From NCBI RefSeq assembly GCF_027943255.1, contig NC_072892.1:29783792-29847791 (forward strand): a DNA stretch of 64,000 nucleotides, written 5' to 3'. Numbering within the stretch: position 1 is the stretch's first letter; every line of letters starts with the position of its first letter. The notes beneath the pieces were generated by a model. It did no database searches, was not told the DNA's origin, and saw only the letters and a list, made by a program, of their open reading frames with translations. Both the position numbers and the translations under genes were made by a program. Shown piece by piece: positions 20,560 to 31,739 of the stretch. This stretch comes from Anastrepha obliqua. Taxonomy: Eukaryota > Arthropoda > Insecta > Diptera > Tephritidae.

Positions 20560-21440
20560 TTTATTTTTATTTTTCCTCGTTCACTCCACTCGATAGCATA
20601 GGGCCCCGAAAAGACTTGTGTCTTGCGTTGGTTTCGTTAAGGGGGAGCCTGCTTTAGAGGCTTCAAAAATCGATTTTTGAGTGGATTTTTTTGATATATT
20701 GATTTTGATTGAGAAATATTCGATTGAACCGAAACTTTCAGATTTTATTGTTATATATTTCAACAATATTCTCAAATTTTTTCATTAAAATATAAGTCAT
20801 ATTATGCCTGGTACAAGCATTTTGCTGAGGTGCTTCGAGTGTGCATGTGCCTTGCGGCGGGAAAGATGCAGTTCGCAATTTTCATCTGAAACCAAAAACC
20901 CAAAAAGAATTGTATTTTAGTATAGTATAGCTTCTAGTTAAACCAAGAAAATTAAACAAAAAGTGAGAAATTCAAAATTTTTTCGCTAATTAAAAAAAAA
21001 AATTATTTTTTTGGAAAAACAAATTCACTTTAGATTGTTTAAAAAGTGGGTTAATCATAACTCTATTAAGGTTTTTTAGGTTCAACTAGAAGAGAATTTA
21101 ATTCCGAATAAAATCAATGTTATCTCATGCCGATAACTCAATTTTCGCCCTATCCTTCCCGCCAATTAGGAAAAATCGTAAAAATAAAAAACCGAGAAAT
21201 CGCACTTCGAGCGATCCGGCCTCTCGTATACCTGCTCGACGCTTGCTTGAAATTTCTTCTGTAACTCCGAAAATATTTTGAGGACACATTCTTGGACAGT
21301 TTCGGAAGACATTTATGAAAAAAATCGATTTTTTGAAGCCTCTAAAGCAGGCTCCCCTCTTAATCTATTTGATTTCTGACAGGGGGTAGGTGATTAGCCT
21401 GCCGCTGCCAGTCCTAAGTAGTGGGAATACCCACCTGTCG
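20560..21440 (-). repeat. Older A-tailed repeat (copy A) interrupted by a MITE
   Basis: Sequence at 20560-20640 (GTTCACTCCACT, AGCATAGGG, TTGCGTTGGTTTCG) continues after the insertion at 21364-21410 (CTATTTGATTTCTGACAGGG, GGTGATTAGCCTGCCGCT). The same unit lies uninterrupted and inverted at 41325-41445. Read on the minus strand it ends GTGAACGAGG followed by an A/T-rich tail, like a 3' end of a non-LTR element. The identity of the parent element is not established. Confidence 0.75.
20641..21359. mobile_element. TTAA-flanked MITE, 719 bp, inserted in a repeat
   Basis: About 40 bp inverted ends: GGGGGAGCCTGCTTTAGAGG from 20641 and GAGGGGAGCCTGCTTTAGAG inverted, ending at 21359, each followed by CTTCAAAAATCGAT-type sequence. 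TTAA flanks both sides (20637-20640, 21360-21363). The interior is non-coding. The uninterrupted copy at 41.4 kb has TTTA at the matching position, so the insertion point and the 4 bp duplication are supported within this window. TTAA target use suggests piggyBac-superfamily mobilisation; the TIR does not begin with CCC or CAC, so this is inference. Confidence 0.88.
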
Positions 21441-21777
21441 TTGCTTAGAAACAAATCCTTCTTACTGCTTGCAGCGCCATCTGTGTGTCACATTTCTCTG
21501 CCAGAAGGATCGCGCACAAATGGTTGAAGACGTCGCTAAATTTGGTGTATCTGCGCTATTATCGCGATTGGCCGCTTCTGCTTGCCACTGATGCATTGTG
21601 TAACTGTATGCTTTTCTTTGTGTTTGCTTGTTTTAGCAGCCTCAATGCAAATAATGCGCTGGCCATTGTGCGGTAGTAAGGATGGGAGGATAAGTTTTTG
21701 GGTTGAGGAATGAGACTTTTTTTTTTGGTTTAGAAAGAGGGAAAGTAGCTAAATTTGGGAAATGTGCGAGTACCGTG

Positions 21778-21855
21778 CTTTACATGGGAGTCGATCCCAC
21801 AACCACTCGGATGGCAGGCTAGTGCAGTTACGCTAAACTACCGAGACCGCTTTCA
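21778..21855 (-). repeat. tRNA-like sequence (second SINE head or tRNA pseudogene)
   Basis: On the minus strand, GCGGTCTCGGTAGTTTAGCG supplies a D-arm/A-box-like block. A worn anticodon stem follows, then a good T arm, GTGGG-ATCGACT-CCCAT, a 5 bp stem with a 7 nt loop. The acceptor halves do not pair, so a functional tRNA is unlikely. It differs from the head at 12054, so it would be a different tRNA-derived family. Confidence 0.5.
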
Positions 21856-21859
21856 ACCA

Positions 21860-22895
21860 TTAAGAATTTCTAAATACTGTGACTCTCTCTCCCGCTCTAT
21901 TATGCGATGCGGCTGTAGTCCACTACTTGAAAGTGCAACATCTGTATGACGAAAAATATTACTACTTTTTTATTGTTTATATAAAATCTATAGATATTCG
22001 TTATACGGAAATAGTTCTTGATTATCCCCTCTTTTTATTAATTTCAGCGCTATTGCAAATAATAGTAATAATAAATATTTTAAAAACATTTTTTGTAATT
22101 TTGCTAACGTTTTGCATTTATGTATTGTACATACGAATACAAATGAAAATACTAGTAAATAAAACTTCAAAAAGTTATTTTTATCAAATCACATTCTGTT
22201 GCATTTCTCACTTAACCCAATTCATTCGAAAGCACTCCCCTTGACAGCATGAATGCCTATTATCTTATCTTCGCCTTGGTTTCATAGTGAAACTAATAAA
22301 ATAGATAAGATTTCTCGTTTATCATATCAGTCCTCGAGCCCCCAACCCCGCTTCTCGCACGCCTAATAATCCTTTAATATCAATAAATAATTTATCTTAT
22401 TCAGAAGTGATTTCCAAAACTTCGCGATGGCCAAGTGCTAACAAAACAATGGCAGGAAAATATTGATTGCCACCCAATTTTGCCTTTGTGGGTTAACACT
22501 AAAATGCGAGATGACGGTTTTTTGTTTTTTAACTCTCATAATAAATTAAATGTAATGCTTATTGAAATGTGCTCATACTTCCCGAATCAATCTGAAATTC
22601 TTGGCTGCATGTCCGCACTTCAAACTCCCTCCTGTTGTGCTTCCCACATTTCTTTTTCCCCAAAATGTGCTACAGCCGCACATATCTACTAAATTTCTTT
22701 TCTCATACTTACAATTTTCTTGCTCTATTTTCTTTTCGAAGAAATTCGATTCTTTTGAGACTATTTCGCACTCCATTTTCTGTCATTAATTCACACTTTT
22801 CCGGATAAGTTTAATATTATATAAGCAACACCTCTTGCTTCCCTTCCAATAGTTATGTAAATAATAAATGGACAAATCGGCTTCCTTAGTAAGAC
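21860..22895. other. Unannotated AT-rich stretch
   Basis: Frames of 60-121 residues are AT-driven and hydrophobic without family motifs. No repeat boundary was found. Confidence 0.4.
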
Positions 22896-22899
22896 ACTG

Positions 22900-23150
22900 A
22901 GTTGTTAACTTTAGAAATTTTGCATGAAAGTGGAGGAAAAGCAAAATTTCGTTTTCAAAAGGGTGAGCTTATGAGCAATAATTCGCTGAGTGGTTCACTG
23001 TTCAGTCTTCAAGACCAGAATGGCAAAGAATGCATTCTGACATACCGCTTAAATCAAGACATCACAGGGCATTTTTTCAGGCAATGCGGGCAAAAGGTGG
23101 ACTTTTTCACAATCCGAATCTGATAACTTTCAAGTAGAGGTTGCGTAGTA
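22900..23150 (+). mobile_element. P-element-like transposase C-terminal fragment
   Basis: The frame reads FQKGELMSNNSLSGSLFSLQ, then ILTYRLNQDITGHFF, followed after a +1 shift by MRAKGGLFHNPN. The order (KGxxMSxxSLxGL...ILTxRLNQDxxExFFxxxRxKGG...HP) matches the conserved region of P-superfamily transposases. It is a short, frameshifted orphan; no 31 bp TIR was seen nearby. Confidence 0.6.
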
Positions 23151-23159
23151 ACGTGCTTT

Positions 23160-24780
23160 AAAAATACATATGTTAACAACAAGAGTTTATTTAGCGATAT
23201 GTAATCGATAACAACAAAAATTTCGTACAACATTTTGATTTTCTTTTCCTCGCCTGTTTTACATCAAACTGAGTTAGACCCCGTTTTGAAATGATATAGT
23301 CAACCCATCAAACTCTATTCAGGAGAGCTTTTAAAAAAATCGTCCACTTCTTGCTATTTTGAGCGCTACAAAAGATATTTTCAATTTAAATAGTTCAAAA
23401 TAATATAAGCAATAATTTTAATTCAACCTGGTATTCTGCAGATGCAGGCACATTAGACTGGCTCGAAGACAAAGTTGGAAGAAAAGTCCACGCCTGTACT
23501 TAACGATAAGGTTGAGCGGGTACTGGTACCATAAACATTTTTTTTAATACCAGCACTGATACATTTTTTATGAATTTAGCAAAACATTTTAAAAGCAAAC
23601 TTTTAATGAATTTTAAAATGCTTGAGACTGAAGAAATAGAAAGCATAATTCAGGGGGTTACAACACTTGGCTCTTGACTCAAATATGTATGTGAAAATGA
23701 CTTCGGCGCTCGAAAGGATATAAGAATGAAATAAAGAGCTCCTACAAACTAGAATAATGACCTATTGCTTGTGAAAATCGGATAACAAATAACCAAGTTG
23801 TAATAAAAAAATATTTCGGCGAATTTTAAAAGAATTAAAAAAACAGTTTTTTATGTTGCCGAAATTCACTCAACATAAATTGACTTTTCCAACTTTTTTT
23901 CGTATGGCGACAGATGCCTACTCTTTCCAACATCGCATAACATAAATTTAAAATTCAAAGATTCACTGAACCAACTATTTAATGCCGAGTTGTTACTTCG
24001 GTAAGCCAGTTAAAGTAGCTCAGTACTGCATCAGCTGCACACAAATCGTACTCGCATTTGTTCCCTGAAATTAGAGTTTGAGGCGTATGAAATTAGTTTA
24101 TGAAATGAATTAAAATAAATTACAAAATACTTAAATATCAGTGAACCAAATATTAAATGTCACGTTACAAAGAAAAAGAAAAATAAGTGCGTGCAGACTT
24201 CGACAATTTAACGAGTTACCGAACTCGGTATGAGTCCACGTACATATTCCTATAAAGTGGAGCATAAATTATAGTCAGTTATTTAGAAAAAAAGACATCA
24301 TCACACGAGACAGTGGTAGTAAAACGGTGCTGGTCACTAATTAGGATTATTTCAGTGGAAATATTCAACCACTCCAACAACAAAAACAACATTTAGATCG
24401 AGCTTCTTTTTCATTCTGAAGTGTGCCCCTTGGTTTGCTCTAATTTGAAGGTCTTCCAGTTTTATGACAAAAATGCACATCGAGGACTGTCTATGACTGC
24501 CCGAATGCCGCTAAGAGAACAAACGTTTTTTATGATTTTCATATCTCAGCGAAAGGTTTTTAATGCAACACCATTGGCCGGTATGGGTGGTGCACAATTC
24601 CATCCATCAAGCACGCCGGTGTGTTGTGTCGATGTATGTATGTATTTGCCATTTATTGTAATTGTAATGTGAAGAGGCAAATATACCTGTACGCTCTAGC
24701 GTATACGTAACAGACCAGGCGATCTCGTTTCCCGCGAAAAATGTTGCCCTCTTGTTTTGCGTGTTCGTTTCTAAAATAAA
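23160..24780. other. Unannotated AT-rich stretch
   Basis: No gene was recognised. The segment at 23440-23500 (AGTLDWLEDKVGRK in one frame) could be more of the P-like relic but is too short to call. The 83-residue frame at 24421-24672 has no motif. Confidence 0.35.
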
Positions 24781-24858
24781 TGTATTTCAACAGGAAAGCT
24801 CTGGGTTCAATTCAAAAAATGTCACACTCAACGAAGGCAAAGGATGCAAATTTTCTCC

Positions 24859-24913
24859 ATTGTGAAGGTTGCGCTGAAAATCGTAGTCTGCTTTTCAGGG
24901 CAACCTTCACAAT
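24859..24913. repeat. Strong 22 bp hairpin
   Basis: ATTGTGAAGGTTGCGCTGAA is the 5' arm (24859-24880 in full). The 3' arm (24892-24913) is its reverse complement with one mismatch, leaving an 11 nt loop. The arms stop abruptly, with no pairing outside. It is shorter than a normal animal pre-miRNA and may be a foldback relic. Confidence 0.75.
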
Positions 24914-24919
24914 AGAATT

Positions 24920-25560
24920 AATATTAAGAAATGCGCGTGTCAGACAGAGATAGATATGTACCTTTTGCACTCTTTTCTGACTAGATCAAAAACCGATTCT
25001 TTGCACGTTGAGTGCACCGTTAATCAGTTTGTGCACCGTGGAAGCGCAACATTTTTTCGTAGCTACGAAAGCCCCAAGAATAAAGAGAGGTTGGCATGAA
25101 ATATGGGTGAACCAGGACCCAACCTTCCATGTAAGGCCTATTCTTCAAATTGTAAAATGTGTCATATTTCAGTAGTTGGCGCAAGAGTTTATTCCTTGAA
25201 AGGAAAAACGATTTTATAAAAAATTGGGAAGATGGGTGGTGCATATGATAAATATATTTGACACTTGTGAACTCAATGGCTGCAGCATTCAAGCAGACAA
25301 GCAATGGAGCGCGTAAGGGTCAAAATAAAGATTTCTTACCCTCAAAATGTTTTTATTTTTTTATTTAGTAAAAGGTTTTTTCAAAAAGATATGGGCATGT
25401 CGTAGTATATTCACCTTTCCTACTGTCATACCAGTCAATCTTTCTCTTTTGGATGAAATGCTAAAAATGAACTCGTTTTGAGGTCACAATTACAGAGAAA
25501 AAAACAAGGCTACGAAGTATAAATATAAAAAAAGTAATTGGCTCTCAATTTATTAGAAAT
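24920..25560. other. Unannotated stretch with a mariner-like subterminal scrap
   Basis: At 25255-25330, 'TTGACACTTGTGAACTCAAT' and 'AGCAGACAAGCAATGGAGCG' parallel 15105-15160 inside the left end of the mariner at 15033. This suggests a decayed terminal piece of a related element. No coding region was found. Confidence 0.4.
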
Positions 25561-25569
25561 TTATTTTAT

Positions 25570-26240
25570 TAGTTCAAGTTCGGTTGTGTAGGCCAATAAA
25601 AGAAACAGCTTGCTTAGTGAATATTGAAGTTAATAAGACAAGAGAATTGGGCAATCCAGAAGACGTTGAATAGATGAAAGATGAAGACAAAATAGATCGC
25701 CGGATCTGCAGCAACTTCAAACTTATAAATAGGTATCTAGAATAGAGTGAGGTTATGGAATCATGAAAACGAAGAGAATGGAAAGCAGAGTCAATTAAAA
25801 CTTTTTGGATACGTTCAACTCGAGTTATATGATAGGCATGAAAGCTAAGGCGCCCTAATTTCTTAACACGGATCAAAAGAGAAACTCTGCCAAAAGCGTT
25901 GAAGAAACCGCATATATAAGATCGACCGTGAAACCTCTCTGCAAAGCTTAAATCCAGTCTTCTGAGAAAACAACCAAGTTTAAAACGATAGATCTACTAG
26001 GGATGAAGCCACGCATACAGCTTGTCTTTTACAATACATTCAAATAACTTACGGGTAGTCGAAAGCCTGGAAATAAGTCTATAATTATTCACATCATTCT
26101 CGTTTCTGCTTCTTAGAATTGGTGTACCAAAAGGCAATTTCTGCTCATCAATAAAACCAGCTACATATAATGAGCTGTTGAAAATCAGCTGGAGAGCATA
26201 GAAGAGTGTAAGACAATTTTTAAGTAGAACCACCGAACGA
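25570..26240 (-). mobile_element. Jockey-like LINE RT relic, internally deleted
   Basis: Two blocks on the minus strand. Upstream (26233-25997) is GTPILRSRNENDVNNYRLIS, RLSTTRKLFECIVKDKLYAW, the RT block with NNYRPIS-LSxxxKLFE motifs. Downstream (25876-25574) is RLSFHAYHITRVERIQKVLI, the RIERVQ-type post-RT region, followed by RRSILSSSFIYSTSSG. The palm with the YADD box is missing between them. Truncated at both ends. Confidence 0.75.
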
Positions 26241-26244
26241 CCAT

Positions 26245-26750
26245 CGAGAACTGTTTGTGAAGTCAGAATGCAACCAAAGATTTAAATAAGACATGAATGA
26301 AAATATATTTAATTCAAAAATTTTATTAAGTAAGTAAAATATTAATAAATAAAATATTGTTGAATGTTAATGTCAAATAATTAAAATTAAATATTGTAAT
26401 ATATATAAAAAATAGGTAACATGGACACATGCAGAAAAATCATACTTAGCTAAGTATTTTGGGGGAAAAAGACATCCATTAATTGTATGTAAGGGTTTTG
26501 CACAAATGGTTTCAAATAGTTTATCAAAGAAAAACTCTATTCTATTTTCTCTTTTTTGACTTCCATTTTTAACACCCTGTAACTCACAACTGAATGGTGC
26601 AAACAAAAAACAGCAAACGAATGTTTTTAGTTTGAAATGTCACCTTGACAGCGAGCACAAACTTTGAATTGATTGATCTATACTTTACGGGATATCGATT
26701 ACTACAGCCATCTACCGAGAAAATAATGGATTTATTTTTTCTCCAAGATA
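26245..26750. other. Unannotated AT-rich stretch
   Basis: No motif or terminal repeat was recognised. Confidence 0.4.
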
Positions 26751-26753
26751 ATA

Positions 26754-27105
26754 AAGGGTGGTTAAATTTCAAGGGCCGATGTTGAATGTGAACCACACCT
26801 AAACGTCAACGACACCGTTGGACTTCTTTCTTTGGGGTTATTTGAAATAAAAGCTGTACGTCGATAAGCCAGCAACAATTCAAGAGGTAAAGGATGAGAT
26901 AATTCGGCACATTAACGGCATAGAACCTCAATTATGTCTCAGCGTCATCGAAAATTTGGACCATCGGATGGAGGCGTGCCGATATTTTATTCCATACGTA
27001 ATTGAGCCATACCAATATTAAGATAATAAAGAGAAATGACAATAATTTCCTAAAAAATTTTTATTTTATTCAAAATCAACACCGACCATTAAAACTTAAT
27101 CACTC
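26754..27105 (+). mobile_element. Short DD41D derivative (352 bp) with TIRs
   Basis: The ends are AAGGGTGGTTAAATTTCAAG (26754) and the inverse AGAGTGATTAAGTTTTAATG (ending 27105), with TA flanks. Similarity extends about 37 bp into GGCCGATGTTGA-type sequence. Only the transposase end remains: TPLDFFLWGYLK, a stop, then KLYVDKPATIQEVKDEIIRH, INGIEPQLCLSVIENLDHRM. The third catalytic Asp lies in TPLDFF. A large internal deletion removed everything upstream. Confidence 0.87.
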
Positions 27106-27311
27106 TATATACATATTTAAATAACATTACTCCTGGCTTTACTTACCTTTCGCTATTTACTTCCGTGCGTTGACTCTATTTCTACAGCGGCATACTTAGC
27201 GGTTTTGTAATTTATATTTACCAATCATTTGTATTTATTTTCATTTTGCCTATACTTACTCCAACTTTCCACTTACTCTTCTTTTGTTGCCTTTATTCTT
27301 CTTATCCTAGT

Positions 27312-27940
27312 TTTAAACGATTTTTTAAGAATAGAATAGAAAATAAAAAAACACTTGAATTGTTACATTTGACTAGTGCGGTGTGTGATTCCTATGTTCC
27401 AAGTAAATTGAAGAATAAAGACTTGTTTTATTATAATCTGGTAGATAATTTCATGGCATTAATTTTTTGAATACGAAATCCTGCATATATCCATCGCATC
27501 TACGAGTTACATGACTCTTTCGATTAGTTCAATTTTTTAGTACTTTTTCAAATAAATCTAGCCGCATGGCATCAATGGCGGCTTGCATATGACAAGGTGA
27601 GCCGCCTTGTTGGAACCCAATGGCGTCGATATTAAGCTGATTCATTTTTGGAAATTGAAATGAAAATCTCAGTCAACATGGCTCGATAGCGCTCGCCTTT
27701 CACCGTAACGGCAGCTCCTTCCTAATTTCGAAAGAAATAAATACCAAAGATGCCACCAGTGCTCTATGCATTTCGAGAAAAGATTTATTTTCTTTTTTGC
27801 AAAGTAAATTTCCATAATTTGTAAGCGTTGTTCTGGCGTTCAACGACTCATGATGACTTGCGAAGCCTTACTGAACAGAAATGTCCACAGATTTTGCCAT
27901 TCTCAGCTGTTAAACCATAGTAGCTAAAAAACACCCGATT
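27312..27940 (-). mobile_element. DD41D derivative, N-terminal stub fused to C-terminus
   Basis: The minus strand starts near 27853 with TPEQRLQIMEIYFAKKKINL, jumps to a TVKGERYRAMLTEIFISI block and then, in a shifted frame, NIDAIGFQQGGSPCHMQAAI, where the second catalytic Asp is Gly. It ends near VTRRCDGYMQDFV. The 5' end (TCGGGTGTTTTTTAGCTAC, then CAGCTGAGAATGGCAAA) matches that of the element at 61917. The 3' end placement near 27312 (ACGATTTTTTAAGAATAG) is tentative. Confidence 0.72.
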
Positions 27941-28074
27941 TATAAATCTAATAAATAATAATACAAACATACATACATACTTACATACATACACGTACAT
28001 ACTAACTTATATCTGCTAAAAAAAAATTTGTTTCGAAAGTAGCAAAAAAGGTGTTTCTACAAGTTACGTAGCTT

Positions 28075-28965
28075 CAACGTTAATGTAGACGTGCATCAAA
28101 GCTCAGCTTTAAGCAATCCTCTCTTTAATCTGGTGATGGACTTCTTTACGCGTGAAATCCAAGGCAACCTCCCTTGGACACTGCTGCATGCTGACCAACA
28201 AAGGACCCGACAAAGCCATCCTGGTGAGCTACCGATCTTGAATCGAATGGGACAGGAGTACGCCCACCAAGAACCGAAGCAATCGAGTTTCATTTTTATA
28301 TTTTTCAAATACTTGGGGTCGCATTTCAGCGAAGATGGCACCTTCGAACGAGAAATTGCTCACCAAATTCAATGTGTATAGCAAAGCTGGAAGGCAGCTT
28401 CCGGTGTGCTGTGCGACAAGAGAAATTTCACAAAAATTAATAGGTGAAATATAAAAAAGCCTGATCAGGCCAGCACTGCCATGTACATCCGATTGCTGGG
28501 CTGTACCACTACGTAAACTAGAGCTGAATCTGCAGGCAGCAGAAACACGGATGCTGAGGTGAGCCAGGTGCGTTACAGTGCTGGACAGGATTCAAAACAC
28601 CTTTATTCTTCATAGCAATAAAGTTGCTCTAATTGGCACTAAGCTTCAAGAAACCCGCCTACACTGGTATGGTCATATAATGAGAAGATCAGAGGATGGC
28701 GCCGTGAGGCAAATGTTCCAGATGGACGTTGCGAAAAGAGGGCCAGGGAGACCACAAAAAACCTGGAAAACACCATTGAAATCGCCATGCGATGCAGAAA
28801 CGTCAATGAAGAAACGACTCAGGAACGCCTGACCTGGAGATTGCGCACAGAGAGAGCCGACCTGAAATAGGATAAGACTACATAGATGAACGAAGAAGAA
28901 GTTAGGTGTTGTCCGATCGGCTTTGCAGGATCTACAGCTCACGACAAACGATGGCACATCAAAAT
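28075..28965 (+). mobile_element. RTE-like LINE fragment (RT and C-terminus)
   Basis: The first part reads DVHQSSALSNPLFNLVMDFF, TREIQGNLPWTLLHADQ, a worn VHQGSALSPLLFxLVMD...PWxxLYADD palm, where the catalytic YADD is HADQ. After a frame change comes YLGSHFSEDGTFEREIAHQI. The C-terminal part (28578-28830) has VLDRIQNTFILHSNKVALIG, TKLQETRLHWYGHIMRRSED, RGPGRPQKTW. These motifs are typical of the RTE clade. Multiple stops. Confidence 0.8.
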
Positions 28966-29117
28966 ATTAACTAATTTGAATATTTTTCTTCTTTTTTTGT
29001 TTAGAGTTCATTATTATTTTTTATAAATGTATATAAGTTCATATAAATATTAGAAACATTCCATCAAATTTTTATCCCCAATTCCACGGTTTTTCGGTAA
29101 TGATTATTTGGTTTTAT

Positions 29118-29425
29118 AGATTACTAGTTGTACCCGGCGCGCGTTGCTACGCCAACAACTAAAATAAATTTAAGAAAAATAACTTTAAAGGAAAATCAGT
29201 ACACAAATATTCAATTCATTCTAAACCATTTTATTGATTTTGTTTATTTCGAAAAAATTGTGCTCTGCAGCGCCACCTGGTGGCGAGTGGCGTCAATGAG
29301 CATATTCTACAAACCTTCTCCGTGGAAAAATACATATACCAATTTTTATAATAATCGGTCCAGTCGTTTTTGAGTTCATCGATAACATACAGACAAACAT
29401 TCATTTTTATATATTATAATATATA
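29118..29425 (+). repeat. Interspersed repeat, 'TTGTACCCGGCGCGCGTTGC' family
   Basis: It begins ACTAGTTGTACCCGGCGCGC and ends CCAGTCGTTTTTGAGTTCAT then ACAGACAAACATTCATTTTT and an AT-rich tail. This start/end pair (tACCCGGC...GTTGCTACGCC; 'TTTTTGAGTTCATCG' then ACAGACAAACA) is a common insect short interspersed repeat pattern; the mobilising family is not established here. Non-coding. Confidence 0.5.
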
Positions 29426-29782
29426 AGAAGATAGAATTTTGAATTTTAGTGTAATAAAGTGCAAGTTGCTTAAAAATGTCTTTAATTTTTTATAATTTTT
29501 TTCATTGAAGGTGTTGCGTGTTTTTTTTTCCATATAACAAATGCATTGCTTTTTTTTTTATATGGAGAAGATGCGAAACATCGTTCAACAAATGGTCTAG
29601 ATTTGTTGACAATGTAGGCTTTATTCAATATTATTATAATTTCTTATTTTTTATTATTTTTTCATTGCGACTAGTTACAAAATATTTAAAACTAACGAGC
29701 AATTTGTGTAAAACACAAAAATTGTGAGGATTCCCAACTTAAATATTATGGATTTTTTTTAAATTGACCAGGTCTTAATTAA

Positions 29783-30099
29783 CCCTTAACGGCCTAGAGC
29801 TTTTTTTGTAATACTGCCCCATAAGACGACGAAAATTAGGTGAAATTCTAAAACGTTTATAAGGATGAAAACTTAAACTAAACATTTAAATTTCAATATT
29901 TTTACTTGATTTATACAATAATTTTATATGATCAACAAACCAGGGATGACAAAGGTGCAATATTTGTTAAAGAAAACTACAGCGATGATAAATAAATGAA
30001 ATGAAAACTGAATTCTTTTCATGTCCCCGTAGCGGGGTCTTTCTTTTTCTATCGCATAAGTACTATGTCCCCATAGCGGGGCCTTTCGGCCGTTAAGGG
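29783..30099. mobile_element. piggyBac-type MITE, 317 bp
   Basis: A perfect 12 bp TIR CCCTTAACGGCC lies at 29783-29794 and inverted at 30088-30099. TTAA duplications flank it exactly (29779-29782, 30100-30103). TTAA target and CCC-starting ends are piggyBac hallmarks. The interior is non-coding, with two copies of a CCCCRTAGCGGGG palindrome (about 30025 and 30070). Confidence 0.9.
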
Positions 30100-30104
30100 T
30101 TAAT

Positions 30105-31735
30105 ATTATTTAAAAGTTATTGGATTAAGCCTAAAACTTAAGTCTAATAATTGAAGCAGTGCAGCAAGCGGCTCAGAGCTCATTTCAAGTGCAATTGCTA
30201 ACTAACTACTTTACATATATTCGTATATTTATGCTTCATTGGTCTCCATTTGAATTCTAATATTTTCCTTTATGAGTATACCAGTTTAATAGCATAGTTT
30301 TTGCTCGCTTTCCAATGCGTGCCACGCACTCGCAGTCGCGTTCCGTTCCCTCTACTTAAATAAATCCTGCTCTTGTAAGTACCGACAATGCAAACGAAAG
30401 ACATCTGCCTCTTTTGCTGCGCTACGTTGAAACGGCGAAGCTTTCCAGATGCCCTTTTTACATAATTTTTTTTATTCGTCATACATATATGTGTTTTCGA
30501 GGGGTGAATACCGTTTTCTGCAAGATAAAAACCCAACAACAATCTAGAAATATACTTTGAAACCCACCCCTGGGCGATCTTCAGTAGCGTTCAATGCGCC
30601 AAATGGTTTCAGTAGGTATCGGCGCAGATCCTCAACGACGAAGTCAGGCAGGCGATTTCGATTTACGGTTTAACTCTTATTCTTTACCATAAGTATGTAC
30701 AGATATGCGTGTGCATATGTGTGTGAATGTATGTGCATGGGGATGGGTGTATGTTTACGGTAAGGACATGGCCTGGCTTTCTTTGATAATTCGACACGGC
30801 ATGATGAGCATTAACTACCCTCATACGGCACAATCGCGTTTTCTAGCACTGAATTTGTGATGTGCACGAGTTCTTGCTAGTGCATTTGTATACCTTCATA
30901 CATACACACATGTGTACATACATCCATACTCAAGTATTTTTGATAATTGGTTATTCGAATTTTTCGTTTGGTCATTAAAATGCTTGGCAATTGCGCTATG
31001 GCACGAGTCGTTGTGATGTCAGAGTGCCCTCGTCAAGTCTACTCCTCTCCTTTTGGTTGGTTTTTCTCCACAATTAGTTTTTTTTTTGTTGCTTTGTGTC
31101 TATTGAAGATAGCGATGATGATCGTGCTGCTTTTATCGGTTGCATTAGTGCAGTAGGCAACAAATAATGTTTGCTGTAGATTCGAAAACGCAGCTGGTTC
31201 AGCCAAAGCTTGAGGAGTGCGAAGCAAGCCTGCTGGGCGTCTGAATTGACAAGTACAGTTTACAGGACTCGAGTGTGACACTAAGGCATTAAGGCATGCA
31301 TGCGTGAATTTAGAAGTAGGCGACTAGACTGATACATTTAATGCTCTGGGTTATTTTAATTTGCTTATGGAAATGCATTTAAATATTAAGCTTAAATAAA
31401 ATAACATATTTCAGTATTTTAAATATTTGCGTAGAATAAAATATCGCCGCTCAACTTGAATTTCGTACGGCTTCATAAAAAATTATGCTTTAAAGTGTTT
31501 CATTACAAATTTAATGAGACTTCATTCATTGTTAGCAAAGTTTTAAAAATTTATGAAAATAAAAAAAAACACATTTAAAAATTGGAAAACAACCTCCCAT
31601 ACCCAAATATGCATTGTTGATTTGAACCGTCAAATTCTGCTTTGGAGACTTCAAGCGGTTTGATGCCAGTAACGAAGTTGCAAAACGCAGTGGGCCACTC
31701 TGATCACTAAGCAAAATATTAAAATAAAATTCAAA
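30105..31735. other. Unannotated stretch
   Basis: No gene or element was recognised. GT/TATG microsatellite occurs at 30695-30750 and 30890-30930. Short frames at 30270-30542 and 31039-31281 have no motif and overlap open opposite frames. Confidence 0.4.
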
Positions 31736-31739
31736 AAGA

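Noticed and set aside
21879..22244. 121-residue hydrophobic frame
   Set aside because: AT-driven hydrophobicity, an opposing open frame and no recognised family.
24859..24913. microRNA gene
   Set aside because: Hairpin of only 55 nt with no extended stem; retained as a structural repeat only.
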